DNA from: Phoronis australis
Taxonomy: Eukaryota; Phoronida; Phoronidae
Direction: 5' to 3'
NCBI GenBank assembly: GCA_002633005.1
Contig: NMRA01000180.1
Span: forward strand, 371,955-435,954
Length of the DNA stretch: 64,000 nt
Within the stretch, counting starts at the first letter, position 1. The number at the start of each line of letters is the position of its first letter. The translations under genes were made by a program, and so were the position numbers. The notes beneath the pieces are model-generated. The model saw only the letters and a program-made list of their open reading frames with translations, searched no databases and was not told where the DNA came from. Shown here piece after piece: positions 39,201 through 49,500 of this stretch.

Positions 39201-40243
39201 ACGAGATCACATCTTCTAAACTAAGTAAGAAGGAGGCAAGACCAATTTTATAATGGTAAGTGGCCTAAAGTTTTTAAACCAAATTACCCTTGAACTAAAC
39301 CTCTTTATTACTAACCCTTTGAAGGAGTTTGGAGAATTATATTTGAATGACCCTTTGAATACAATCAGAAGGCCTAAAATGATTTAAATCTTTTAGAACC
39401 TTACAGTGCAGTGAGTTTGACTTCTGGTTTCCATGGTGCAGATGGGTATAAAATGCAAGGTTATCAAACCACAAAATGATCCTCGACATTTCATTTTTGA
39501 TGACCTTGCATTTCAGGGGTCTCAATAAACTGGAAGTCACAGAGAACCACGAAGTTACTTCCACTAAATAACGAGCGTTACTCAGGGGAAGGACCGGTTC
39601 TCATCACCTCTGCTTAACTTATGATACCCAGAATGAGTACACTGTTAATAAACTGCAGGATTACCACCTTCGATTCTCTGTATTAGTGACTATTAGTCCA
39701 CACGAAACAAGATTCAGGATCCCAGATTAACACCAAAATAGTGCCTAATGGTCTCAAACCTAGTGAAAGTCAAATACCTACCAATTGAAACTCCCTTCTC
39801 CGGTCAAATGCAGCTTTTATGCCTGTATCAGCCCACAATTTTTCAACAAGAGGTGCATACTGTAAGAACACAGGTTCCTCTAGTTTGGTGTTATTGTCAT
39901 AGGCGAACACTGTCTGCGCATTAGATTCATTGGATTCATCACCCCATGGAATTTTTAACTTATCCCGAGCGTCTATTAAAACTTTCATGCCCTTCACAAT
40001 GTTACTGTATATGATGAATTTGAAATCCAATAAATCCTCTTCGCTGAAATCTCTGCCATGGATAATTCGCATCTGTTTTAGGAACGTGCTCTTTCCACTT
40101 TCACCAGATCCCAAGAGCAATATCTTCACTGTCCTTCTAAATAACAATTTCTCCTTTGCAAGGACTTTGTCGATGCTTTTGCTTTTACTTCTTTGCAATT
40201 TTTCTTCTTCAGAGTAACAGCAAGACGTGAGTACGTCCACCAT
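14642..40243 (-). CDS. GNA13: G protein alpha subunit, G12/13 class (complete, 3 coding exons)
   Basis: Heterotrimeric G-protein alpha subunit that couples receptors to RhoGEF and Rho signalling at the plasma membrane. Exons on the minus strand are 39782-40243, 15648-15698 and 14642-15217, with phase 0 at both junctions, giving 362 residues (family roughly 350-380). Visible: Cys8-Cys9, likely palmitoylation sites; P-loop GSGESGKS at 45-52; switch I RKATKG with Arg184 and Thr187; switch II DVGGQR at 206-211 with catalytic Gln210; NKTD at 275-278; FTTAIDTEN for the TCAT-type loop; and the class-specific C-terminus LMLQ. No residue needed for GTP turnover is missing. There is no Cys at the pertussis toxin position (fourth from the end), as is usual for this class. 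Invertebrates usually have one G12/13 gene (fly concertina), so the symbol stands for the co-ortholog of vertebrate GNA12 and GNA13. Confidence 0.95.
15218..15647 (-). other. G-alpha intron 2
   Basis: A 430-bp intron between the 51-bp exon and exon 3. Nothing else is seen in it. Confidence 0.85.
15648..15698 (-). CDS. GNA13: G-alpha-12/13 exon 2 (51 bp)
   Basis: A 17-codon exon, [17 protein letters not shown], between TTTTCAG and GTAAGT on the minus strand. It fills exactly the gap between REFQL of exon 1 and GYLPPR of exon 3; the family has GESVKYFLDNLD at this place. It is too short for simple ORF scans. Confidence 0.95.
16439..16830 (-). repeat. Interspersed repeat, GGTCGCCAAA family, copy 2
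   Basis: It has TCAGATTCTGTTTGGCGACC and a second TTTGGCAACCTGGGATTTTC, the inverse of the words in copies 1379-1810 and 26876-27070. Confidence 0.55.
18105..18325 (+). repeat. Interspersed repeat, four-copy family
   Basis: GAACTCATCGTCAGAGCAGT, AAAGGGGAATTCACGGG and TTACTTTTGTCTTGTACA match the copy at 8880-9100. Confidence 0.6.
18669..18735. repeat. 12-bp tandem repeat
   Basis: About 5.6 units of TCACGTTATTGA, alternating with TCACGTTATTCA and TAACGTTATTCA. Each unit carries the palindromic-looking core ACGTTAT. It lies in the G-alpha intron. Confidence 0.9.
21831..22973. repeat. Duplicated segment, copy 1 (G-alpha intron)
   Basis: It starts CGAGTAAGTGCTACTGCGGC and ends at AACAGCAATT. 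The block recurs at 23392-24488 with scattered substitutions, a small indel near 22420 and a 22-bp gap in copy 2 near 24450. Copy 1 is followed by 417 bp of a mobile element that copy 2 lacks. Confidence 0.85.
22974..23390. mobile_element. Haplotype-specific palindromic (MITE-like) element, truncated by gap
   Basis: It begins AAAGGCCCTTTCATATTGAC and contains CTTAACTCCGGTC and its inverse GACCGGAGTTAAG, as well as the palindrome GCAGCGTCGACGCTGC. No open frame is seen. The empty site is visible in the second copy (CAGCAATTGGACTGG at 24481). The right end is lost in the single-n gap. Confidence 0.7.
23391..23391. other. Single-base assembly gap
   Basis: A lone n between the MITE-like element and the second copy of the duplicated block. 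Confidence 0.9.
23392..24488. repeat. Duplicated segment, copy 2 (G-alpha intron)
   Basis: Near-identical to 21831-22973. It continues into unique intron sequence with no mobile element at the point where copy 1 has one. Confidence 0.85.
26876..27070 (+). repeat. Interspersed repeat, GGTCGCCAAA family, copy 3
   Basis: ACAATTGTGAATC, TTTTCCCAGGTCGCCAAACA and CAATCTGAGGT correspond in order to the copy that ends near 1810. Confidence 0.55.
36440..36830. mobile_element. Foldback element, diverged copy 3
   Basis: It shares AAAATCGAATT, GGCCAACCCTAA, CCAACCCTAAAATTGCA and GGAACAGAAATAGAATCCT with the elements at 5600-5990 and 6806-7245. The terminal arms are degraded; boundaries are approximate. 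Confidence 0.5.
39782..40243 (-). CDS. GNA13: G-alpha-12/13 exon 1 (start codon and P-loop)
   Basis: It begins [16 protein letters not shown] at 40243 and ends DRRREFQL before the donor GTAGGT. It carries the P-loop [20 protein letters not shown] and the helical domain up to the link with switch I. The ATG is chosen because it leads straight into a Cys-Cys N-terminus of usual length. It lies 246 bp from the divergent start of the M3 peptidase. Confidence 0.96.
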
Positions 40244-40489
40244 TTTGGCTCTTCACCACACCCATGACGTCACGGTACTTCCGGAAAACAAATCTCCGTG
40301 AATTACCGTAAATTGGCGCTACTTCCCGTGACTTAAGTTCCCTTAAACCATGCCTCTTTATTTATGTTTTCCCTAAATTTCAAAAAAAACCTCGGTTTTA
40401 AACATTTTGTCATTTATACTAACTAAAACCATTCTTTATTCTGTAATCTCTCCAAAACTAGATTTTGAACCCAGCATTCAGTAGTCATC
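40244..40489. promoter_or_regulatory. Bidirectional promoter between G-alpha-12/13 and the M3 peptidase
   Basis: The two start codons point away from each other, 246 bp apart. A perfect CRE, TGACGTCA, lies at 40265-40272 and a palindromic ETS site, ACTTCCGGAA, at 40277-40286. I saw no TATA box. CRE and ETS sites close together are typical of shared promoters of housekeeping genes in animals. Use by both genes is inferred. Confidence 0.7.
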
Positions 40490-40590
40490 ATGTCAGCGAC
40501 CATGATTCGGGGATGCCGAAAGATTGTGCCCCGATTTTTACCTAAGTACAGCGTTCGCCATGCAACAACTGACAAAGCATATTACGTGCT
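40490..40590 (+). CDS. M3 peptidase exon 1 (start, targeting sequence)
   Basis: It encodes [20 protein letters not shown] and then [13 protein letters not shown], ending with CT before GTAAGT. Basic residues, Ser/Thr and no acid until about residue 28 fit a mitochondrial presequence. A second in-frame ATG is at residue 5. Confidence 0.85.
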
Positions 40591-43500
40591 GTAAGTTCAT
40601 CTAACTGAGCAAATTCTGGTTACAAAACAAAGTTTGTCTTGCAGTCAATGTCAATTTAATAGTGACATTCAGCTATCATTAGTCATTACTTGTTCTGTTT
40701 ACATAAATTATTGCTTAATTACACCCATCACAAGCCTCACATATGACGCTTTTTCAGACATATAAACGTTTATTGTGCTATGCATACATAGCTTAGTCGT
40801 TACCACTCTTTCTATCCTTTTGTAGATATGGATTGTTGAAAGTAATAACATGGGGAAAGTAGTATTTCTGAGTGGGAGGTCAAAATAAACCCGCCAAAGA
40901 ACATACAAAGTCAAAGAGTACCCTTTTCTAGACACTTCAGCCTTTTCGAAAATAGAATATTTGAAAAACATATTGCTGTTTTTGTTTCCAAAAATTTTCC
41001 TTATTGACACATTTTTTTGAGAATTTGAATGTTGAACCTCTACATTTATCACAAAACAAGATTATTTCCCGGAACCTGAGACCAGTTCCTGGTCCCCACC
41101 AGTTTAAATGCAATTCACACTGGCACTGTATTTTGTTGGAATTGGTAAACAAAATTAAATTTAGCCCAGTATGTAATAAAAAGCTTAATAGATATACATC
41201 TTTGGACCAGTTTGTATAAATAATGTCGAAATGAATTCCAATAAAAATTACACTCTTCTTTAAGTATTTAAAATTGGTAATTAGTGCCATTGTTGTCATC
41301 ATTTGTCTGTTATTCTACAGCAAAATTTGTGATACGAGTGCATGCGTCAACTTTGATTGCCATGAAATAGAGCACTGTCTATTGGCCAATTTCTTCTTTC
41401 GATGATTCTTCAATCAACAGTTTTCCATCTTAAGAGTAAGTGCTGATCACAATGAATTACCAGACTTACCAGAATTGACTTCAATTCTTTGTTAGTTTTG
41501 AGCTGTTTATAATGGGAAAGCCAAATTTCTCAGCAAAGTCAGCGATGTTGTCATCCTTTTCCAATAGTGTTGCCACAGTCAAAAAACAATAGGTGTGCAA
41601 CGAGCACATGTGCATGTCAAAAGCGTGTTCATCTTTCAGATTTGTTTTGTGTTGCGTATGTAGGGATTGTTCCTGTCAGTTTTCTGTAAATAATGTCAGA
41701 GGCTTGTCTCATATTTGTGAGTGGGCAGTACCCACTTTTGGTGCTATTTCCAAGTTCCATTATTGGGGACACTCGTTCAATTGAGAAAAGCCTGGGAGTT
41801 TACATTGAAGCAGTTCTTATCATACCTGTGGTTAAGAAATATTGAATACACAGAAAATTTGTCTTCTTCTATTGTAGGATACCAGAAATTCCAACTGACA
41901 CCCCTGAATCTAATCCTGTTATGAGGCTAGATGGCTGCTTACCATACAGTGAAATAACACCAGATGCCATCATCTCTGGCTGCGCAAAGAGAGCCATAGA
42001 ATGTGAAACCGAATTGGGAAACATTTTTGAGCACTTAGAAGGTATTACAAGGTTAATTTTATGATGAAAACTGGTCACCAAGTCCAGTGGTATAACCAGT
42101 CATTAAACTTTTCATTGCTGTGTATTAGACAAGTGTAAAATTAATCACGCTAATTTGTTATATCAAAAGTTCTCTAAAAATGCACCAATGGTGAATTCAA
42201 GGTTTTTAAAGTTGGCGCTGTGTATGGCTTTAATTTTTGAAAATGGCGTTCAGTGTCAAGAAGCACAATTCGTTTGGCTTTCAATAAGTTCTCATATACA
42301 GTAAGCTGAAACTAATTGGGAAACTCAGACATGTCTCCAACAATGAAGGTATCCTAAACATCACACAACGTTTGCAGAATAACTTATTTTTTCTTTGTGT
42401 CAAGCACTTGTGATCTTACTGTTAACATGAGGAAGTCTTTAACTGGAAAATCAATATTTTGTTTCCAAAACTTTGAAATTTGTTACTTTCTGCTGTTTAT
42501 GTTTGAATGGTGTGAATCTTTTTACCAATGTACTTCAGCCTTCTAATAGTATGTAATATTATGCAAGGATTTTGCTCTATGCAACAATGTTTTGATCATT
42601 TGTTTTGTAAAGCAGAGAAGCTCAGCCTGTTCGAATATGGCTCAAGATTCTAAACGGTGCTGGAAGCTTTTTAAAATGGCTAAGAGTTCCAAACAAAGAA
42701 TCTAAAAACTTTTCAAACATGATGCAATGACATGATTGTATACTTGTATGGCTTTATTTTAGTGTAACCATTTGTAGTATCTTATCTGTTACTTGTAAAC
42801 TTTTCTCCTGCCAGACCCGTCATCATTGAGGACGTTTGAGACTGTGCTGGATCCTATCGAGTCCGTTCTTGTTCCAATGGAGTGTGCGTGGAGAACGGCA
42901 AAGCACTTTAACTACGTAAAGGGCACCGAAGGTTACCGATACGCGTTTCAAAGGGTTTGTACTTACTGTAGCAAGCATTGTCTATCCCACTGTCTGTGGG
43001 ACTTGAAGTTTAGTAAAGCTGGACAATAGATCCAAAACCTATTTTTGTGCATCCACGTATATTTGGGTGTACATTGCCGTCATCTCTGTCTAGGCATCCA
43101 ACCGCCGCTACTTGTATCTCCTCAGCCACTTTCAGGATCATAATAAGACTTGGCAGCTATGTTCCTATGAAGCTGAAGATGGATGTCTGACTACCACTGT
43201 GACCCCTAGTGGCAATTTTAGTTTTTTACGTTTGTCTCTCTGTCCTTAAAGTTTCCTCTCAGTTTTTTATGAAATTTGGCAAATGGGTTTCTATTAACGA
43301 GACGACGATGCCTTGTCATTTTCTGGTGGACTTAATGTGTTCTGCGCCACCAAGTGGTCATTTTTATTGTTTTAAAGTTCCATGTATGTGATGACCATGA
43401 CTCTTGGATGGATCCAACTACCACTGTTCCCCCTAGTGACAATTTTAGTTGCTAATGTTTGCCTCAGTCTGTATCTTCAGAGTTCCTTTATGTTTCTTCT

Positions 43501-46500
43501 TGAATTTTGGCAAATAGGTTTCTGTTATGGAGACAATTTTCAGATGGATTCGACTGATTCTACACCACCTGGTGGCCATTTTTATTATTTTCGAATCAAA
43601 CTGTGTTTTTGTCGTCCTCCTCTGTATGTGTCAGAGGTTCATGAAAATCAGCAGATAACAGGAGGATGTTGATATTCGGACAGGTCCAACTACTGTGGTG
43701 CCTCCTAGTGGCATTTTTGCATCGGCTGCTGTATCACCTAAAACCATTGTGGGATTTTTTTATTCCTATGAACTTGAGAACAGATATGACTACCAATGTG
43801 CTTCCCAGTGACACTTTGATTTTTTGCGTCTGCACCTTTGGATTTCCTTGACTGATTTTCATGAAATTTGACGAACAGTTTTTATTGTGGAGGAGACGAT
43901 GCCGTCCCATTTTTGGACAAATTCATTGTATATTCTGCACCATCTAGTGGCCATTTTTATGGTATTAATAAATAAACCTACAATCATGCTGTTTGTGGTG
44001 CAGTTGACACTTTTCAATGCTTTCCGTTGCTCTTGCTTATAAGTTTGCTAACAGCAGTATTCTAGTCATTATGTAACCAGTCGTCATTTTCCAGATTCGA
44101 GAACGTGTGGACAAAGCACGAAATGAACGATGGCTGAGTGAACATCTGTACAATGCTGTTAAAGTGAGTGTTTGGTTTGCATGAGTTTTGATTGTAAATC
44201 TATAGAAGAAAGTGACAAGTGTGGTACTGCTGTTGCCTTAGGCGAAAGGGTTTTTTAAGCTTTTCTCTACACCTGGAATGTGATTTTTATTATTGAATGT
44301 ATTATTTTGTCCTTTTGTTTTTTACAAATTTTTAAAATTTTCTAAGTAGTAGGATGTATTTTGCTCAGCTTTAAGCAATGGCATAGTTGTCGGGGTGGAG
44401 GGGCTGATTCAATAGGCTGGTGTCCGATGTGGGACAGCACCGACTAGGGAAAGGAGGCACAAAGTTGGTGACAACAGAGGGGATGATAATCTTAGCTACG
44501 CTACTGACGATAAATAGGTGCTTGGAGTGTCTTTTACAATAAATTATAATTGCCAGGTGTTGTTCTTAATTAGGAAATTAATGCTGATAAGCGGCATTTG
44601 ACGGACAGCCAACAAGCGTTGATCAACAAATACCTTCTGGAGGGGCGACTGAATGGACTGGAGTTATACGGCGCCGACAAGAAAAAGTTTATGGCGCTTA
44701 TCAGGAAACTGGCCACATCAAAGAGTGATTTCAGGTAGCGTCGTCTTTGTAAATTGCTCAGACTTCATTATAATGTAGTCAAAGGGAAAGATAAGTTTTT
44801 AATTTGATTTTCCTTCTTCAAAAGTTCAACTGCAATTAGCTCAAGTGATGGATAAAGTTGATTTATATTTTCTGTGTTCATTTTTCACATTTTATACGTC
44901 ATGCAGCTCTTGCAAAAGCAGCAAAATTGTCATGTTCAAGTTATTCTGATTTATTTAGGTACTAGATGAATCTCCTTGGTAACCTGAGCCATTCTTTTGG
45001 TAGACTTATGGGTTATATAATGATGGCCAATTGATTATCAGTTGAATTTAGTTCTAACCTTGTGATCTTAATGCTAACATTGTTCTGGGCCATTTCAAGA
45101 AAAGTGATTTAAGACTTTAAGTTAGAAATTTGGTCTTATGTTGCACACGAGTATTTATGAACAATAATAAAATCTCACTTGAGCAAAATTCCAAAGTCTC
45201 TGAAAATATACACGTAACTACACGTTGCTGAGATAATTTCTGTAAATTACTTTTAGACCGTGATACCCTCATAATTACTTGGCTAAATCTTCAGTCTGCA
45301 GTTGTGAAGTGGGAGAATTAAACTAAATTTCTGTCTTGAGTCTTAAGTCACTTGTCATGAGACAGACCCCAGCTGACATGTGGATGCCCTAAAACTGATA
45401 TTTACCTCGTCCATTCTATCACTGCCTCTTCCAGGGAGCGTGTCATGCTTTGCCATGGAATGTTTTCTCACACATGTGGCAACTATGAAGTGCTGAAAGA
45501 TTTGCCAAAGCCAGTGCTGAATGCCATGTCTCGAAATCCGTGAGTATCTTATCCCATTCCTCCTCTCATGTCTACCTGATGGGTCAGAAATATGAACCCT
45601 GAGACATAACAACTTCCATCGTGTGAAATTTGAAAGCTTTTTCAAGGTTTGCTATGTTATGTTTTTAAATTGATTCTCAAGTAAAATTTGGTGGTCTCTA
45701 GCCCTGGGCCTGGGTCTAATCTTTCTACTTGAATTCTAACTCAAAATCATTTTTGACATTTTCTGTTGTACTTCAATGCTGACCCTAGATTGTTATTCTG
45801 TAACTCCAGTCTTATTATTATCTGTGCGAGTTTGCGCTTGATCACCCTTAGATTCGAGGTACAAACTCAAGTAAAAAGTTAAGTAAAAATCAAAATTTTG
45901 AGAACTCCAACTTATAGCTTTAATTCTGGAGTCATGGAGTGCAAATTAGGATTAGACGGTCATGCATGTAAACCATTATGTATTCGAACAAACACAATAA
46001 TGGACACTACGAAAGGAGAATGGAACTATCAAGAATAATTTTGAGTTCAATTTCGAGTACAAAGGTTTGACCCCGGGCGCTGGTGTTCCTCTGTGCAGGA
46101 CAAAAAGGCAATTTTGGAAATGTGAATTGCTCAAAAGCAGCATTTTAGGTCACCATTCTAGAAACCTTTACTATTTTATTCAAGATAAGTTTTGAAGTTG
46201 ATCTTTTGTCACAGAATTGTTCGAGCATTTATTTCTCAACACATGTTTAGTAAGTTATTTATTTCCCCTTTACTCACGCGTGTTACCGTTCACTTAGAAT
46301 GAATCATTCTAAAGGACCATGGAAAATCACCTTACACCAGGATATCTATGGGCCAGTGATGGAAGCTTGCCATGACCGTAACGTGCGATGGAACGTCTGG
46401 CAGGCCCACAACAACCGGGCCTCCATTAACTTTGACTCCACTAACCTCAGCAACCATAAACTGATCGGCGACATCCTTCTGTGGAGGTAAGGGCTGTGTG

Positions 46501-49500
46501 ATGTTGTCAAAAATGTTCACAATGTTTGTGTCACGTTTTTCCTGCCATTGAAGTTGTGCTTGCATTTTTCTTCTGTATAGCTCATGGTCATATTGCCACT
46601 ATAAACAAGTCTGGAATTGAAAACGCCTTAACCTTGTGTTGATGTACAACTAAACGTGTATGACCAAGTACTGAAGCATGATGTTAAGAAATCTTTGGTA
46701 TGATATTGTCCAAGGTTCAAATTAATTTTTTGGCAGGCTTTGTCTCCAGCATCGAGAATTGGTTTTGCTTTTTATTTCAGAAAAGATGTAGCAAACTTAT
46801 TAGGTTATGACAACTTTGCACAGATGTCCATGGAAACGAAGATGGCAGGCAGCATTGAAAGTGTCATGAACATGATTGAGTTGTGAGTAAATTTGTGTAG
46901 TCTTTATATAGAGGTTTGTGATTTCTGGTATGTGGTTAAAGTTTATTTAACTAAGTGAATCGATGGGTGAGCACCTACCCATCTTACACTTCCAAAAGTC
47001 TTAAAGTTATACTTAGTGCTGTTTCAGTAATATAACTGTTACCCTGGGACATCGCTTTTCACAAAATGGTGAGTATTGATTTTATTGATTTAATTCTGCG
47101 GTGGTCACAAAACGTGAGTCATGAAAAACGGCAAGTTAACATTTCTTGTTTTTTATGATCATACTGTGGTTGGAAGAGAGCTTGTAGGTGTTATTTTTAG
47201 CTAAATTTATGACTTAACTCTTGTTTTGTCGTACTTAAGTTTGAAGTTGGCCAATTTTTACCACCGTGCTACGCTCAATGAAATCAAAAGTGGTTTATTA
47301 AGCAGATTTGTCAGAGTCTCTATTGATTCTATTTGCGATGTTTTAACATGTAGCCATATTTATTGCATTCCTATACTTTCTTTAGCAACTCTGCATATCT
47401 ATCCAAATTCCCAAAAACACGAACCAGAGTGTTGATGTTATAAGTTTCAATGGCCAATAACTATGGTGTGATTAACTATGTTTTAATTTAGATCACTTGC
47501 CGCTATTTAATTGGTATTATCTTGTTCCTCAACCAGATGGTGTGAGAAGTGATTTTGGTCTGTGGAAACATCCGCAGCTCGCTAGTACTAGAGAATATGC
47601 TCTGCACTTTAAACTATGACCTGCCGTGACAAGCCAACTTGTAGAGTTTGGTTTCACGCGATGACGAACTGTCAGTTCTATGGAAGTCCTAACATCATCA
47701 CTAATTAGAGTGAGGAAATAGTTCGGGGCTTGGAATTTTCCTCTTTTAAGAGGTTTTCCTCTTTTTTGGTTTAGATTTCCTCTTATTTGATTTCCTCTTT
47801 TTGTGCATCTTTTTATCATTATTTTGACTTTATTCATGCAAAAACCCTTAATTTATTTCACTTAAATTTTACTACACAAGAATAATTCTATTACACAAAC
47901 TTGTTTATTTGTGAAATGATACATCACCTGGAAAATTTTCCTATTTTTTGTCATTGGTCATTCCAAGCCCTGAAAATTGAGATGAATTTCACAACAGTAA
48001 GTGATTTAAATCAAAAGTTTTTTCCTTGTAAAGGGGCAGTAAACCCACGCCTTTTGTAAAAAACAAAATTTTATCTAGGACACTTACGGCTATAAGTTGA
48101 GGGCATCTTGCTCCTTACTCAGATTAGAAATGATTTCCAGTGAGACGATAATGAGTACATCCTGGTACGCAGCAACAGCGTGGCATGTTGACTGACTCGT
48201 AAACAAAAGCAAACGATGACCGAACTTATCACAACCGAGGTAGAACAGTGACTGACTTGACTGCTCTCAGAGTCAGACTGTATGAAAAGAAATTGGCACG
48301 AAATTCTTGCCTCCCAAAACGTCACTTCCGGAGTAGACGACGAGTAATTAATTAAATTACGAAAAGCTGTAAATAAGTGAAAAATATGTCTGGGATGATC
48401 AACAAACCCTATTTTTGCTTAAAATGACATGAAAAAAGTTTGCCTTCACCTGATGAAGACCCCAGCCTTGATTTCAGCCAGTGTCTGGCAGACAACTGCG
48501 AGAAGTGACGACTTATAATGAAATCACAGAAACACAATAGATTTTGTTGTTTTATAGTTCTGGTCAAAGGGTTTTAGTCTCAACATTGGTCAAAGCTGAT
48601 AATTGTCTGGAAGACAATGCCCCCATCTAGATCTGGCTTATAAAATTTACAAGGGATGTAGTCTCAACATTGTTGCACATAGCACTCGTGTACAGTCTGG
48701 TAGTTTCTTAATTTTGATTGGCAGTATAACTACCAGCGATTTATAGTAAAATCAAAGCTTCGAGAAGTTTATCCTATTCAACAATAATGCCAAATTTGCA
48801 TTTTTTTGGCCACTGATAGAATAATGTCCTTTTATGGTTGGTTAATAGTGACTTTAAGTGAATAACATCTATGTGAAATCGATGATGCGCATTTTAATTG
48901 TTTTCCAGTTACAAATCTAGCTTCAAGCCAAAAGCACAGGAGGACATTGCTGAACTTGACCATTTCGCTAAATCTCTAGGATACAGGCACGACATTGCAT
49001 TGTGGGATGTCGCCTATTTCAGAAAACTGCATCGAGATGAGGTGTTCAAGTGAGTGTGCAGACTTTGTGTTTTGGCAAATTGTGCATAAAGTGGTTATTT
49101 CTTCCTCACCGTTTCCAACCACTGTTTTTCATGAGGACCGTTCCATCAACATATTCACCATATTCACTGCTTTCATCGAGGACCTTCAATACATTCATAC
49201 TATATTCAATGCTTTCCGTGGGGGCCCTCCACACCTTCACTTTATATTGACTGTCCTTCACTTGTTAAAATTATTATCAGTTAAACAGGTTGATAATCAG
49301 TAGTGTTAGAGGCAAAAACAAAAGGTACATTCTTAGCAAAACTATGGTATCAATAATATGATGAACAGTTTTTCATTGTTTAACATAAAATATCCTTCTG
49401 TTAAAATTTTATTCTTTATTTTTTTTTCTAGCTTCTTTAGAGTTTTTCATAAATATCCTAAAGGTTCTATTATTGATAGCCCCTTGTTTTATTTGTCCCC

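Larger units (their letters stand above)
15699..39781 (-). other. G-alpha intron 1 (24 kb), repeats only
   Basis: I found no exon of a nested gene on either strand, only short open frames without family motifs. It contains repeats at 16439-16830, 18105-18325, 18669-18735, a duplicated block at 21831-24488 with a partial mobile element, 26876-27070, a degenerate CAACNGCC-type repeat at 29310-29430, and a diverged foldback element at about 36440-36830. Confidence 0.7.

Noticed and set aside
40708-41302. Two overlapping minus-strand frames of 114 and 121 codons
   Set aside because: They lie in intron 1 of the M3 gene, have AT-driven composition and no motif.
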